Shown: positions 19,917 to 31,788 of the stretch, one piece after another
How the letters are laid out: each line of letters starts with the position of its first letter
How positions within the stretch are numbered: the stretch's first letter is position 1
Assembly (NCBI RefSeq): GCF_000520015.2
Contig: NZ_CP007044.2
Location: forward strand, 1,054,001 to 1,118,000
From: Chania multitudinisentens RB-25
Lineage (GTDB): Bacteria; Pseudomonadota; Gammaproteobacteria; Enterobacterales; Enterobacteriaceae
DNA: 64,000 nucleotides
Direction: 5' to 3'
Notes under the pieces: generated by a model
What the model was told of the DNA's origin: nothing
The model's input: only the letters and a program-made list of their open reading frames with translations
The model's database searches: none
Position numbers and translations under genes: made by a program

Positions 19917-20684
19917 TCAGGCTTTTTTCGCTGCGGCAGCAGCTTTGACGATCACGGCGAAAGCGTCGGCTTTCAGTGAGGCACCGCCAACCAATGCGCC
20001 GTCGATATCTGGTTGTGTAAACAGCTCTGCGGCATTTTTGTCGTTTACGGAACCGCCGTACTGAATGATCACTTCAGCGGCAACGGCAGCATCGTGTTTG
20101 GCGATATGATCGCGGATAAATTTGTGTACTGCTTGTGCCTGTGCTGGGGTGGCTGATTTGCCGGTTCCGATGGCCCATACCGGCTCATACGCGATGACGG
20201 TGCCTTTGAACGCTTCTGCGCCCTGGGTGTTTAGCACAGCATCAAGCTGGCGTGCACACACTTCTTCCGTTTTACCTGCTTCGTTTTCCGCTTCGGTTTC
20301 GCCGATGCACAGTACAGGGATCAGCCCTGCGGTTTTCAGCACGGCAAATTTCGCCGCAATCGCGGCATCACTTTCTTTGTGGTAGGTACGGCGCTCGGAA
20401 TGGCCGATGATAATGTATTGCGCACCGACGTCTTTCAGCATGTCGGCAGAGACTTCACCGGTGAAGGCACCAGCAAGGTTAACGTCGACGTTTTGCGCAC
20501 CCAGAGCGATGCGGCTGCCGCCCAGTGCGTGTTTGGCTTGATCCAGATACATGACTGGAGGTGCGATAGCCACGCCACAGCCGTCAACGCTGCTCAATTC
20601 TTTACGTAGCCCAGCGATCAGCTCGTTGACCATATGAGTACTGCCGTTAAGCTTCCAGTTACCCATCACTAATGGATGACGCAT
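19917..20684 (-). CDS. tpiA: triosephosphate isomerase TpiA
   Basis: 255 residues. It interconverts dihydroxyacetone phosphate and glyceraldehyde 3-phosphate. Catalytic residues are visible: Lys in MGNWKLNG, His95 region IIGHSERR, Glu167 region [14 protein letters not shown], and the phosphate loop YGGSVN. The ATG at 20684 has GGAGGAAAA upstream; the in-frame ATG at 20726 adds 14 extra residues and is rejected. It receives DHAP made by RhaD and by glycerol catabolism. Confidence 0.97.
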   Translation of the reverse strand: MRHPLVMGNWKLNGSTHMVNELIAGLRKELSSVDGCGVAIAPPVMYLDQAKHALGGSRIALGAQNVDVNLAGAFTGEVSADMLKDVGAQYIIIGHSERRTYHKESDAAIAAKFAVLKTAGLIPVLCIGETEAENEAGKTEEVCARQLDAVLNTQGAEAFKGTVIAYEPVWAIGTGKSATPAQAQAVHKFIRDHIAKHDAAVAAEVIIQYGGSVNDKNAAELFTQPDIDGALVGGASLKADAFAVIVKAAAAAKKA

Positions 20685-20810
20685 GTGTTTTCCTCCAACA
20701 AGGGAACGTGAGAGTTGAAATATCACCGCCGGATAGGCAGTTTACCTGCCCGACAGTATAGAGATGAATAGGCGGAAAGGCTTTGCTTTTTGTCATTAAT
20801 TGCCGGGATG

Positions 20811-21410
20811 TCAGGGTTCAGATAGCGACAGCTTAATCGGTTCAACTGCGAAAGTTATGCCTTTATCACCGTTATCTGCGATCACATAGCGTATTGCGCC
20901 AACTTGATATTGATAAAAGGGCTGACCTTTGCCTTTTTCCAACAGTTCATTCACCTTGATAATGCTTTCTTCCACCGTCAGCACGGGGTCGAATTGGCGC
21001 ATCAGGGCGGCCATATAATTGACTGACATCGCACGTGCGGTTTTTTCTTCATTCCCCTGCAAAGGTAAATGGGTCATTTGCAGCGTTTTGATTTTACCGG
21101 TGCCTTTTTCCAAGGCTGTAGAGGCATACAGATTTTCGTTAAGTTTGCTGGCAGCTCGAGTCAGCAGAGGAGAGTCGTCTTCTTTAGAGGCAATGGTTCT
21201 GAATTCACCGATGGGTAATGTCGGGTTAGCGCGATTGTATTTTTCGCGGAATTGCACCACCGTGAGATCAAATGTCGGCGCGCCGGCCAGCAGATAAGGT
21301 GCGTTCGGCGAGGCTCCGACAACGGCATCGGGTGGATCGGCCCAGGCACTGTTGATACCGGCTAACAGGCAGGCAACGGCAATGATTTTTCTCAGCATGA
21401 TAGACGGCAT
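20811..21410 (-). CDS. yiiQ: DUF1454 exported protein YiiQ
   Basis: 199 residues with an N-terminal signal peptide (about MLRKIIAVACLLAGINSAWA). The mature part matches the YiiQ family: PYLLAGAPTFDLTVVQFREKYN, LTRAASKLNENLYASTALEKGTGKIK and YVIADNGDKGITFAVEPIKLSLSE. Predicted periplasmic; function unknown. The start may be 21410 or the internal ATG at 21398, which gives a tighter signal peptide. It lies between tpiA and divergent yiiR as in E. coli. Confidence 0.9.
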   Translation of the reverse strand: MPSIMLRKIIAVACLLAGINSAWADPPDAVVGASPNAPYLLAGAPTFDLTVVQFREKYNRANPTLPIGEFRTIASKEDDSPLLTRAASKLNENLYASTALEKGTGKIKTLQMTHLPLQGNEEKTARAMSVNYMAALMRQFDPVLTVEESIIKVNELLEKGKGQPFYQYQVGAIRYVIADNGDKGITFAVEPIKLSLSEP

Positions 21411-21594
21411 CGGTAATAAGGGTGACTCCGATTAAAGCGATAACCGGGGGGCATTGTCAAAAATTCCGCGTGATTATCGTTTATTGACCAAAAAACGCGG
21501 CGATGGTTCGCTTTGTGCCGGGCAGGAATCTCAACCCGGTTGGCCTATGCTACACTGCGAGTCAGCATAGAATAGGCCAAAGGCATATAACGTC

Positions 21595-22014
21595 ATGACT
21601 TTACAGCAATGGTGCTTTTCATTTAAAGGCCGCATCGGGCGGCGTGATTTCCTGATTTGGATGGGGGTCTGGCTGGGGCTGATGGCCGGGGCTTTTACAT
21701 TGGCCAATTACAAACTGGTGGCGATCCAGTCTATTGCTTTTTTTATTGTAATACTGTTGTGGCCAACGGCGGCGGTGTTGGTGAAACGCTTGCACGATCG
21801 CGACAAAGCGGGTTGGTGGGGATTATTGCTGATCCTGGCATGGATGCTGGCGGCGGGAAATTGGCAGATGCTAGCACCGATCTGGCAATGGGGGATCGGG
21901 CGTTTTATCCCGTCGCTGATTCTGGTGATGATGGCCCTCGATCTTGGGGCTTTTGTCGGTACGCCGGGGGAGAACCGATTCGGCCCAGAGGCTGAGCCGG
22001 TAAGGTTCCGCTGA
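21595..22014 (+). CDS. yiiR: DUF805 membrane protein YiiR
   Basis: 139 residues, DUF805 family. It starts with the family pattern WCFSFKGRIGRRDFLIW, has three to four hydrophobic segments, and the KRLHDRDKAGWW loop typical of DUF805. Predicted inner-membrane protein of unknown function. The stop codon is 2 bp from the end of the convergent fpr gene, with no room for a terminator. Confidence 0.88.
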   Translation: MTLQQWCFSFKGRIGRRDFLIWMGVWLGLMAGAFTLANYKLVAIQSIAFFIVILLWPTAAVLVKRLHDRDKAGWWGLLLILAWMLAAGNWQMLAPIWQWGIGRFIPSLILVMMALDLGAFVGTPGENRFGPEAEPVRFR

Positions 22015-22015
22015 G

Positions 22016-22762
22016 TTACCAGTAATGCTCACTGGTGATGTGCCCGGGTTTACGGCGCAAATGCTTGCGCATCTGGTGGTGTTCTTTCAGCGTTTGCTGG
22101 GTGTCACGCACCATCTGCGGGTTACCACACAGCATGACATGGCTGGTTTCGGCATTGAGTGGCAGACCCACGGCGGCTTCCAACTGCCCATTCTCGATCA
22201 ACGCAGGGACGCGGCCGGTTAACGATCCGGCCACTTCTTCGCGGCTGACCACGGTTTGAATGCGTAATTTACCGTTATAACGCTGTTGCAGTTGCTGCAT
22301 CAGCGGTAAGTAGCTGAGATCGTTTGCAAAGCGTGCGGCATGCACCAACACCAGATTATTGAAGCGCTCCAGATCTTTGCCTGCTTGCAGGATCGACAAA
22401 TAGGGGCCGATGGCGGTTCCGGTGGCCAGCATCCACAGCGTGTCACAATCCGGCACCTCTTCCAGCACAAAGAAACCGGCGGCCTCTTTGGTGATCATCA
22501 CTTCCGCACCCGGCTGTAACTGGCTGAGCCTTGGGCTGAGTTTGCCTTCCGGCACGGTGACCAGATAGAACTCCAGGTTGGGATCGCTAGGGGCGTTGAC
22601 ATAAGAATAGGCACGCTGAATGCGTTCACCGTCGATTTCCAGCGCCAGTTTGGCAAACTGCCCGGCGCTGAAATGGTCAATCGGGGCGTGGAGAGTGAGG
22701 CTGAATAGCCCGTCCGTCCAATATTCTATCCGTGTGACTTTGCCATGAACCCACTCTGCCAT
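22016..22762 (-). CDS. fpr: ferredoxin/flavodoxin-NADP+ reductase Fpr
   Basis: 248 residues, E. coli length. It is an FAD protein that passes electrons from NADPH to flavodoxin or ferredoxin, supporting radical-SAM and other reductive enzymes and oxidative-stress defence. FAD motif RAYSYVNAPSDPNLEFY, NADP motif LWMLATGTAIGPYLSIL and C-terminal GHITSEHYW are seen. It follows the Fe-S-type regulator gene by 4 bp, so the two form an operon. In E. coli fpr is controlled by SoxS; a local regulator is an added feature here. Confidence 0.95.
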   Translation of the reverse strand: MAEWVHGKVTRIEYWTDGLFSLTLHAPIDHFSAGQFAKLALEIDGERIQRAYSYVNAPSDPNLEFYLVTVPEGKLSPRLSQLQPGAEVMITKEAAGFFVLEEVPDCDTLWMLATGTAIGPYLSILQAGKDLERFNNLVLVHAARFANDLSYLPLMQQLQQRYNGKLRIQTVVSREEVAGSLTGRVPALIENGQLEAAVGLPLNAETSHVMLCGNPQMVRDTQQTLKEHHQMRKHLRRKPGHITSEHYW

Positions 22763-22766
22763 ACTT

Positions 22767-23390
22767 TCAATGCTCCCTTGGTCGAATCAAATAGGCACAA
22801 TGTCGTGAACCGGAAATAGCATGCGCCGTGCGCTCGATCCGGTAATCATTGCCTAACAGGCGATGGAAAAGCTGTAATTCCGAGTTACATAAGGTGCTAC
22901 AGCTATTGGCGGCCACGTTGATAGGGCAGTGGTTTTCTATCAGTAACATACCTTGAGGATGTTCCTGTAGTTCCGCCATATAGCCATCTTGCTGGCGCAG
23001 GCGTACCAGGCAGGCAAGCTGGCCGAGATGATCTGCTTCTTCCGCCAGCTCATCAGCATAGCGGTGATAGAGTTTTTCCTCTCGCGCACGAATCAGTTTT
23101 TCTACACCTTCAGTCCCAAACAAATCATGCGCTGACTCCAGCAAAACTTTCGAAAGCCGGGCATGGCCATCGGCAAACTGGGCATGGCCCTGCTGAGTGA
23201 GCGACCAATAACGCGTTGGGCGGCCTACCTTAGAGCGCGTTTCCTCGTAACAAACCAACTCACGTTTTTCCAGAGATTGTAGATGTTGGCGGATACCCAT
23301 CGGCGTGATCTCAAGCCGTTCGGCCAGCATTTTGGCAGAGTGAGGACCCAAGGTTTTTAACTGCAATAAAATCAGCTCAGGTGTTTTCAT
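22767..23390 (-). CDS. SufR-like iron-sulfur winged-helix transcriptional regulator
   Basis: 207 residues. Residues about 10-50 are a winged helix (QLKTLGPHSAKMLAERLEIT, PMGIRQHLQSLEKREL), followed by the beta-hairpin wing (KVGRPTRYWSLTQQGH). The C-terminal part has four cysteines, Cys155, Cys164, Cys168 and Cys198, in the pattern NHCPINVAANSCSTLC ... GSRHC, which recalls cyanobacterial SufR, an [4Fe-4S] repressor. The gene is 4 bp upstream of fpr, suggesting that it senses Fe-S or redox state and tunes fpr. It is absent from this place in E. coli. Family resemblance is good; ligand and targets are inferred. Confidence 0.75.
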   Translation of the reverse strand: MKTPELILLQLKTLGPHSAKMLAERLEITPMGIRQHLQSLEKRELVCYEETRSKVGRPTRYWSLTQQGHAQFADGHARLSKVLLESAHDLFGTEGVEKLIRAREEKLYHRYADELAEEADHLGQLACLVRLRQQDGYMAELQEHPQGMLLIENHCPINVAANSCSTLCNSELQLFHRLLGNDYRIERTAHAISGSRHCAYLIRPREH

Positions 23391-23635
23391 AAACCAAATC
23401 CCTATGATGGTATTTTATTTCAAGTTGATGAAAATGATTATCGATTAAATGCTAAAACCGGACTATTACAACAGGGTTATCTTTAACCCTTTCGAGTAGT
23501 TCGTACAGTTTAATTTACGAAATCGGTAGCTATTTTTTCCAGGGCACCGATGCTGATTATGCAACCGTATGTAACATCAATGACATACGGTTTGACAAAA
23601 AATAGTGCGGGCACAGCATGCGGTGCCCTTGACAT
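23391..23635. other. intergenic region between the SufR-like gene and glpX
   Basis: 245 bp holding the promoter of the regulator-fpr operon (AT-rich around 23405-23450) and the glpX terminator. A GATTATCGATTAAAT stretch at about 23435-23449 is AT-rich and could include the operator; no consensus was recognised. Confidence 0.3.
23596..23628 (-). terminator. glpX terminator
   Basis: On the minus strand GGGCAC and GTGCCC arms (23623-23628 and 23609-23614) with an eight-base loop, followed by GCACTATTTTTTG. It lies 8 bp after the glpX stop. Confidence 0.6.
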
Positions 23636-24646
23636 TTACAGAAGAAATTCGTGCAGTGCGGCGTCTTTACGATCCAAATAGTGGGTTGAGCGGATGCGGC
23701 GAATGGTGCGTGATTTACCGCGGATCAGCAGAGTTTCGGTGGTGGCCATGTTGCCTTTGCGGGTAATGCCTTCCAGCAGATCGCCTTTGGTGATGCCGGT
23801 CGCAGAAAAGATCACGTTATCGTTGCGTGCCATTTCATCCAAAACCAGCACCTTACCCGCTTCGATGCCCATCTCTTTGCAACGAGCCAATTCCTGTTCA
23901 CCAATACGGCGATTTTCTTCGTTATCGTCCTTTACCTGATGGCGTGGCAGTAGTCTGGCCTGCATATCGCCGTCCAGGGCGCGGATCACCGCGGCAGACA
24001 CCACACCTTCCGGTGCGCCGCCAATGCCGTACATCACATCTACTTCACTGTCCGGCATACAGGTCAGAATAGAGGCCGCGACGTCGCCGTCAGGGATAGC
24101 GAATACTTTCACGCCAAGCTGCTGCATCTGGGCGATCACCGCGTCGTGGCGCGGTTTTGCCAGAGTGATCACCGTCAGTTCTGCCAGCGGTTTTCCCAGA
24201 CTTACCGCGATGTTGTGCAGGTTTTCTGCCAGCGGCAGGTTGAGGTCGATAACGCCACGCGCCTGTGGGCCAACCACCAGCTTCTCCATATACATATCAG
24301 GCGCGTGCAGGAAAGTGCCACGATCGCCCACCGCCAGCACTGCCAGTGCGTTGGATTGGCCCATGGCGGTCATTCGGGTACCTTCGATGGGATCGACAGC
24401 GATATCGACGGCATCACCCTGGCCAGTCCCGACTTGCTCACCGATGTACAGCATTGGGGCTTCATCAATCTCGCCTTCACCGATCACAATACGGCCATTG
24501 ATATCCACTTTATTGAGCATAATGCGCATGGCATTGACGGCGGCACCATCAGCAGCATTTTTGTCGCCGCGGCCTAACCACTTGTAACCCGCCAGAGCGG
24601 CGGCTTCGGTAACGCGGGAAAATTCGATGGCTAATTCACGTTTCAT
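23636..24646 (-). CDS. glpX: class II fructose-1,6-bisphosphatase GlpX
   Basis: 336 residues, E. coli length. It removes the 1-phosphate of fructose 1,6-bisphosphate for gluconeogenesis. Metal and substrate motifs of the GlpX/SBPase family are present: GEGEIDEAP, DPIEGTRMTA, IPDGDVAASI and GIGGAPEGV. The ATG at 24646 (MKRELAIEFSRVTEAAAL) is the family start; the frame open to 24709 is rejected. It lies 183 bp downstream of glpK on the same strand and likely shares the glpFKX transcript. Confidence 0.95.
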   Translation of the reverse strand: MKRELAIEFSRVTEAAALAGYKWLGRGDKNAADGAAVNAMRIMLNKVDINGRIVIGEGEIDEAPMLYIGEQVGTGQGDAVDIAVDPIEGTRMTAMGQSNALAVLAVGDRGTFLHAPDMYMEKLVVGPQARGVIDLNLPLAENLHNIAVSLGKPLAELTVITLAKPRHDAVIAQMQQLGVKVFAIPDGDVAASILTCMPDSEVDVMYGIGGAPEGVVSAAVIRALDGDMQARLLPRHQVKDDNEENRRIGEQELARCKEMGIEAGKVLVLDEMARNDNVIFSATGITKGDLLEGITRKGNMATTETLLIRGKSRTIRRIRSTHYLDRKDAALHEFLL

Positions 24647-24829
24647 GGTAAACCTGTCAGTGAGAGAAAGAACAAGGTAGACCCGAAGGATTTCAGCGGC
24701 AGCCAACAACGCAGCAACTTGAAAAACGCAGGGTAGACAGAGTTTATCACAGGGCGAGGGGGCCAGAGCGGAACAAAGAAAACGCCACCCGCAGGCAGCG
24801 CTTTCTCAAAACAAAACGGCTGGTAAAAC

Positions 24830-27263
<2,434 letters not shown>

Positions 27264-27445
27264 AATGTTATTGTCCTACAGACGGCGATTAGAGGTTTAT
27301 ACTCTTCACTTTTCATATTGCAGCGTGATTGGCTGCCCTAAATGATGTGCTCCTCCCTGTGCAATTCTTCCATGACCGACAAACGAGATTGGCAATGGTT
27401 GTGCTTTTTCGCCTTGCTCATTACCTGTTGAGAATGTGGTGTGAA

Positions 27446-27463
27446 TTTATCGTTAACGAACAT
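27446..27463. promoter_or_regulatory. putative GlpR operator
   Basis: TTTATCGTTAACGAACAT, built around the perfect palindrome TCGTTAACGA (27450-27459), matches the GlpR operator half AACGAACAT well. It lies about 190 bp upstream of glpF. Confidence 0.6.
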
Positions 27464-27489
27464 AAACGAGAAATAGCGAAATCAAAATG

Positions 27490-27505
27490 TGTGTGCCTCG
27501 TCATA
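27490..27505. promoter_or_regulatory. putative CRP site upstream of glpF
   Basis: TGTGT-GCCTCG-TCATA, one mismatch per half to TGTGA-N6-TCACA. CRP control of glpFK is known in E. coli, which supports the call. Confidence 0.5.
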
Positions 27506-27734
27506 TAATTGAGCGAGTTCGCGTTGTTATGCGTTTTTTATGCACAGTAGAAGCGTGATATGGCCCGTAGTTGGTTTCCCGTTTGTTAACAAATTGGGGT
27601 GCCATAAACGGAGGCTTTCAGTTTTTGCCGATAGCCATGGCAGGAATATTGCAACAGAGTGCGTGTTGAGCCGGTATGTAGCTAGACAGTAAGAGATAGG
27701 CTACTTACAATCGTTTGCATTGAAGGAAGTGTTT

Positions 27735-27781
27735 TATACCCTTTAGTCTTTCAAAGCACCATTTGAAACCCATCGGGTATA
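27735..27781. repeat. short ERIC-like inverted repeat upstream of zapB
   Basis: TATACCCTTTAGTCTTTCAA and TTTGAAACCCATCGGGTATA ends separated by a few bases. It looks like an ERIC with almost all of the centre deleted (47 bp). Confidence 0.55.
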
Positions 27782-27886
27782 AAAGCGTGTGTTACTTGGC
27801 GCGATGCATATTCGCAGCAGCTGCCGCTGAAATTGTGGCGCTGCCTAAATAGATATACGCCTGTCTATAACGAGGGGGACTGAAGA

Positions 27887-28126
27887 ATGTCATTTGAAGT
27901 ATTTGAAAAACTGGAAGCAAAAGTTCAGCAGGCGATTGATACCATCACGTTGTTGCAGATGGAAATTGAAGAACTGAAAGAGAAGAACCACTCCCTGTCT
28001 CAGGAAGTTCATAATGCCGCGGGTAACCACGAAGCGCTGGTGCGTGAGAATCAGCACCTGAAAGAAGAGCAGCATGCATGGCAAGATCGCCTGCGCGCAC
28101 TGCTGGGTAAAATGGAAGAAGTTTAA
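27887..28126 (+). CDS. zapB: cell division coiled-coil protein ZapB
   Basis: 79 residues, normal for ZapB, almost entirely heptad coiled coil ([36 protein letters not shown]). It joins the Z ring through ZapA and links to MatP in the cytoplasm. GAGGGGGACTGAAG precedes the ATG. Monocistronic, with a GC-rich terminator shared with convergent rraA. Confidence 0.95.
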   Translation: MSFEVFEKLEAKVQQAIDTITLLQMEIEELKEKNHSLSQEVHNAAGNHEALVRENQHLKEEQHAWQDRLRALLGKMEEV

Positions 28127-28149
28127 GCTTATCCAGAAACCAGGATCGA

Positions 28150-28172
28150 AAAGGGCGCCCCGGCGCCCTTTG
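28150..28172. terminator. zapB/rraA terminator
   Basis: AAGGGCGCC-CC-GGCGCCCTT stem-loop at 28151-28170 between convergent genes. Nine-base perfect arms; T tract short on the plus strand, TTTTCG on the minus strand. Confidence 0.7.
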
Positions 28173-28185
28173 TCATATTCTGCGG

Positions 28186-28677
<492 letters not shown>

Positions 28678-28746
28678 TTACGTCTGTTTGCCGCTGGAAT
28701 AATCAGTATATCCCTTTATCCGCCTTGTTGGCAAAAGCATCAGTTT

Positions 28747-29664
28747 TTAACTCAGTATCATGCTGATGGCAAACAACAGGTTAATCAGCAAGGCGGCCTT
28801 CACCATCTGTTCCAGCAACGGACGCATACCAATGGCGGTGGGATCGTGCAGCACGCGTACACCGTGGCGAAACAGTAGTGGTATGGCTAGCACAAACAGC
28901 CAACCCCACGGGCTGTGCAGGTTGAGCAGGGTAAACAAGGCGAAGCATACCACGGCGGCAATCAACAAGGCGGCATGATAGTAGCGTGCTTTCTGTGGCC
29001 CGAGGCGAACTGCCAGAGTGTTTTTGCCGTTGACGCGATCGCTTTCGATATCGCGCAGGTTATTGATGTTGAGCACTGCCGCTGCCAATAAGCCACAGGC
29101 AGTGGCTGGCAGCATGACGATGCTATCGAAGGTATGAGTTTGCAGATAGTGTGAGCCTGCAACGCTGAGCCAGCCAAAAAACACCAGAACCGAAATATCC
29201 CCTAAGCCCAGGTAGCCATAGGGTTTATTACCGACGGTGTAGGTAATGGCGGCGATAATTGCCAATCCGCCCAGCACCAGAAAACCCACCACGTCACTGG
29301 GTTTCTCACATGCGACAGCAATCAACCAGCAACCGGAAATGGCAATCAGGATCACCGTCAGCACCAACGCCCGTTTCATCTGTGCCTGAGTGATCACCCC
29401 TTTCTGCATGCCGCGCAGTGGGCCGATGCGGTCTTCCTTATCACTGCCTTTTACCGCGTCGCCGTAGTCATTGGCCAGATTGGAGAGGATCTGCAACAGG
29501 CCAGCGGTCAGCAATGCCAACAGTGCCACATCCAATTTGAAACTGCCTTGCCAGAAGGCGATAGTGGAACCCACAACGATGGAGGCAAATGCCAACGGTA
29601 GGGTGCGCGGCCGTAAACTTTCCAGCCAGGCTTTGGCTGTGGTGGTAGAAGTTGATGAGCTCAT
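28747..29664 (-). CDS. menA: 1,4-dihydroxy-2-naphthoate octaprenyltransferase MenA
   Basis: 305 residues, UbiA superfamily, eight to nine membrane helices. It attaches the octaprenyl chain to DHNA in menaquinone synthesis. The two aspartate-rich motifs are NLANDYGDAVKGSDKEDR and NNLRDIESDRVNGKNTLAVRLG. ATG at 29664. It lies after hslU with 141 bp between them, so it has its own promoter or reads through. Confidence 0.95.
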   Translation of the reverse strand: MSSSTSTTTAKAWLESLRPRTLPLAFASIVVGSTIAFWQGSFKLDVALLALLTAGLLQILSNLANDYGDAVKGSDKEDRIGPLRGMQKGVITQAQMKRALVLTVILIAISGCWLIAVACEKPSDVVGFLVLGGLAIIAAITYTVGNKPYGYLGLGDISVLVFFGWLSVAGSHYLQTHTFDSIVMLPATACGLLAAAVLNINNLRDIESDRVNGKNTLAVRLGPQKARYYHAALLIAAVVCFALFTLLNLHSPWGWLFVLAIPLLFRHGVRVLHDPTAIGMRPLLEQMVKAALLINLLFAISMILS

Positions 29665-29710
29665 ATTTCGCTTCAGTCAGTCAAAAGGCGGTGCCCGCTC
29701 GAAATAAATG

Positions 29711-29729
29711 TGGGAGGCAATGCCTCCCA
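29711..29729 (-). terminator. hairpin downstream of hslU
   Basis: TGGGAGGCA and TGCCTCCCA arms with a one-base centre, followed on the minus strand by CATTTATTTC. The tight centre and broken T tract make termination of hslVU possible but unsure. A second inverted repeat, AAGCGGCCGCTT (29749-29760), lies closer to hslU. Confidence 0.4.
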
Positions 29730-29805
29730 TACAGACTCTTTGTCTTTTAAGCGGCCGCTTTATTAGCGGCTGCCTTCAGTGATCGACAGGACAGTGATAG
29801 CGCTA

Positions 29806-31140
29806 TTATAAGATAAAACGGCTCAGATCTTCATCCGCGACCAGTTCATCCAGGTGATTGCGCACATAATCTGCGTCAATTGTAATGGATTGACCGTTAA
29901 TTTCACTCGCATCGTAGGAAATATCTTCCATCAGGCGCTCCAGCACGGTATGCAGGCGGCGGGCTCCGATATTTTCGGTGCTTTCGTTAACCTGCCAGGC
30001 GGCTTCGGCGATGCGGCGGATCCCCTCAGCGGTGAAGTTGATCGTCACGCCTTCGGTTCCCATCAGCGCTTTATACTGCTCGGTCAGCGAGGCACTGGGT
30101 TCGGTCAGAATGCGCTCGAAATCTTCCGTGGTCAGTGCTTGCAGCTCAACGCGGATCGGCAAACGGCCCTGTAATTCCGGGATCAGATCGGCAGGGCTGG
30201 CGGTTTGGAAAGCACCGGAAGCGATAAACAGGATATGATCGGTTTTCACCATGCCGTGCTTGGTGGACACCGTACAGCCTTCTACCAGCGGCAGCAGATC
30301 ACGCTGCACACCTTCGCGGGAAACATCCGGGCCGGAACTTTGGCCGCCACGCTTACAGATTTTATCGATTTCATCGATAAACACGATGCCGTGTTGTTCA
30401 ACGGCTTCCACGGCCTGTTCTTTCAACTCTTCCGGGTTCACCAGTTTGGCGGCTTCTTCTTCCACCAGCAGTTTGAAGGCCTCTTTGATCTTCAGTTTGC
30501 GTGGTTTCTGCTTTTGCCCGCCGAGGTTTTGGAACATGGATTGCAACTGGTTGGTCATCTCTTCCATGCCAGGCGGAGCCATGATTTCTACGCCCATCGG
30601 TGCTGCGGCCAGATCGATTTCGATTTCTTTATCGTCCAACTGGCCTTCACGCAGTTTCTTGCGGAATGCCTGGCGTGCAGTAGAAGGTTCCTGCTGTTCT
30701 TCTGGCTGGCCCCAGTTGTTTTTAGCCGGTGGGATCAAGACATCAAGAATGCGTTCTTCGGCCATTTCTTCGGCGCGGTTACGGTTTTTTTCGATTGACT
30801 GCAAGCGCACCATTTTCACCGCAGCGTCGGTGAGATCACGGATGATGGAGTCGACTTCCTTCCCCACGTAGCCCACTTCGGTGAACTTGGTGGCTTCCAC
30901 TTTGATAAAGGGGGCATTGGCCAGCTTCGCCAGACGGCGGGCGATTTCAGTTTTACCAACGCCGGTCGGGCCAATCATCAGAATATTTTTTGGGGTGACT
31001 TCGTGACGCAGCATCTCGTTGAGCTGCATCCGGCGCCAGCGGTTGCGCAGGGCAATGGCAACAGCCCGTTTGGCTTTGTTCTGGCCAATGATGTAGCTGT
31101 CCAGTTCGCTGACAATCTCGCGCGGGGTCATTTCAGACAT
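29806..31140 (-). CDS. hslU: HslUV protease ATPase subunit HslU
   Basis: 444 residues, AAA+ unfoldase. Walker [16 protein letters not shown], pore loop GYVGKEVD, the inserted I domain about residues 110-230, Walker [10 protein letters not shown], sensor segments and a C-terminal tail ending DLSRFIL that docks into HslV. It unfolds substrates and feeds the HslV chamber. It starts 12 bp after hslV. Heat-shock controlled together with hslV. Confidence 0.97.
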   Translation of the reverse strand: MSEMTPREIVSELDSYIIGQNKAKRAVAIALRNRWRRMQLNEMLRHEVTPKNILMIGPTGVGKTEIARRLAKLANAPFIKVEATKFTEVGYVGKEVDSIIRDLTDAAVKMVRLQSIEKNRNRAEEMAEERILDVLIPPAKNNWGQPEEQQEPSTARQAFRKKLREGQLDDKEIEIDLAAAPMGVEIMAPPGMEEMTNQLQSMFQNLGGQKQKPRKLKIKEAFKLLVEEEAAKLVNPEELKEQAVEAVEQHGIVFIDEIDKICKRGGQSSGPDVSREGVQRDLLPLVEGCTVSTKHGMVKTDHILFIASGAFQTASPADLIPELQGRLPIRVELQALTTEDFERILTEPSASLTEQYKALMGTEGVTINFTAEGIRRIAEAAWQVNESTENIGARRLHTVLERLMEDISYDASEINGQSITIDADYVRNHLDELVADEDLSRFIL

Positions 31141-31152
31141 GGTATTCGATCC

Positions 31153-31683
31153 TTACGCTTTGGAAGGCAATGCTTCAATGGTGTGGAAATGGTTGGTGTA
31201 AATACAGATATCACCGGCGATGTTGAGGGATTTCTCAACGATTTCGCGGGCGCTCAGTTCGGTATTTTCCAACAACGCACGAGCAGCTGATTGGGCGTAA
31301 GGGCCGCCGGAGCCGATCGCGATCAAATCATTTTCTGGCTGAACAACGTCACCGTTACCTGTGATGATCAATGATGCGTTTTCATCGGCGACGGCCAGCA
31401 GTGCTTCAAGTTTGCGCAACATGCGGTCGGTTCGCCAGTCTTTTGCCAACTCAACGGCGGCTTTCACCAAATGTCCTTGATGCATCTCCAACTTGCGCTC
31501 AAACAGTTCAAACAGGGTGAAAGCGTCAGCCGTACCTCCGGCAAAACCGGCAATCACTTTATCGTTATACAGGCGACGGACTTTCTTGACGTTGCCTTTC
31601 ATGACCGTATTGCCCAGTGTGGCCTGGCCATCGCCACCGATCACTACCTGGCCGTTGCGGCGTACGCTTACAATTGTTGTCAC
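31153..31683 (-). CDS. hslV: HslUV protease peptidase subunit HslV
   Basis: 176 residues with a GTG start at 31683 and GAGGG 8 nt upstream. It is a proteasome-beta-like threonine peptidase; after Met removal, Thr is the N-terminal nucleophile ([19 protein letters not shown]). Lys in [11 protein letters not shown] is also conserved. It forms a dodecamer capped by HslU. First gene of hslVU, preceded by a sigma-32-like promoter and a strong 5' UTR hairpin. Confidence 0.97.
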   Translation of the reverse strand: MTTIVSVRRNGQVVIGGDGQATLGNTVMKGNVKKVRRLYNDKVIAGFAGGTADAFTLFELFERKLEMHQGHLVKAAVELAKDWRTDRMLRKLEALLAVADENASLIITGNGDVVQPENDLIAIGSGGPYAQSAARALLENTELSAREIVEKSLNIAGDICIYTNHFHTIEALPSKA

Positions 31684-31715
31684 GAGTAGACCCTCGTTGC
31701 AGACGGAAAGAAGTT

Positions 31716-31747
31716 CCTACCGCTTCTGCAGGGACAGAAGCGGTAGG
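31716..31747 (-). other. strong hairpin in the hslVU 5' UTR
   Basis: CCTACCGCTTCTG (31716-31728) pairs perfectly with CAGAAGCGGTAGG (31735-31747) around a six-base loop. It lies 33 bp upstream of the hslV GTG, within the expected leader. E. coli hslVU also has a leader stem-loop linked to mRNA stability. Confidence 0.7.
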
Positions 31748-31761
31748 CATATTGAGATTAT

Positions 31762-31788
31762 AGTTGGGGAGGGGCTGGCGCTTTTCAA
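31762..31788 (-). promoter_or_regulatory. sigma-32 heat-shock promoter of hslVU
   Basis: On the minus strand GTTGAAA is followed after 13 bp by CCCCAACT, close to the CTTGAAA / CCCCATNT heat-shock consensus. The -35 element overlaps the last codons of ftsN. Confidence 0.65.

Larger units (their letters stand above)
27264..27886. promoter_or_regulatory. glpF-zapB divergent intergenic region
   Basis: 623 bp with no convincing gene. It holds the glpF promoter with a GlpR-like palindrome and a CRP-like site, an ERIC-like inverted repeat near zapB, and the zapB promoter. ACAAACGAGA at about 27381 and AAACGAGAAA at about 27464 look like further GlpR half-sites. The stretch 27540-27730 shows nothing recognisable. 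Confidence 0.5.
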
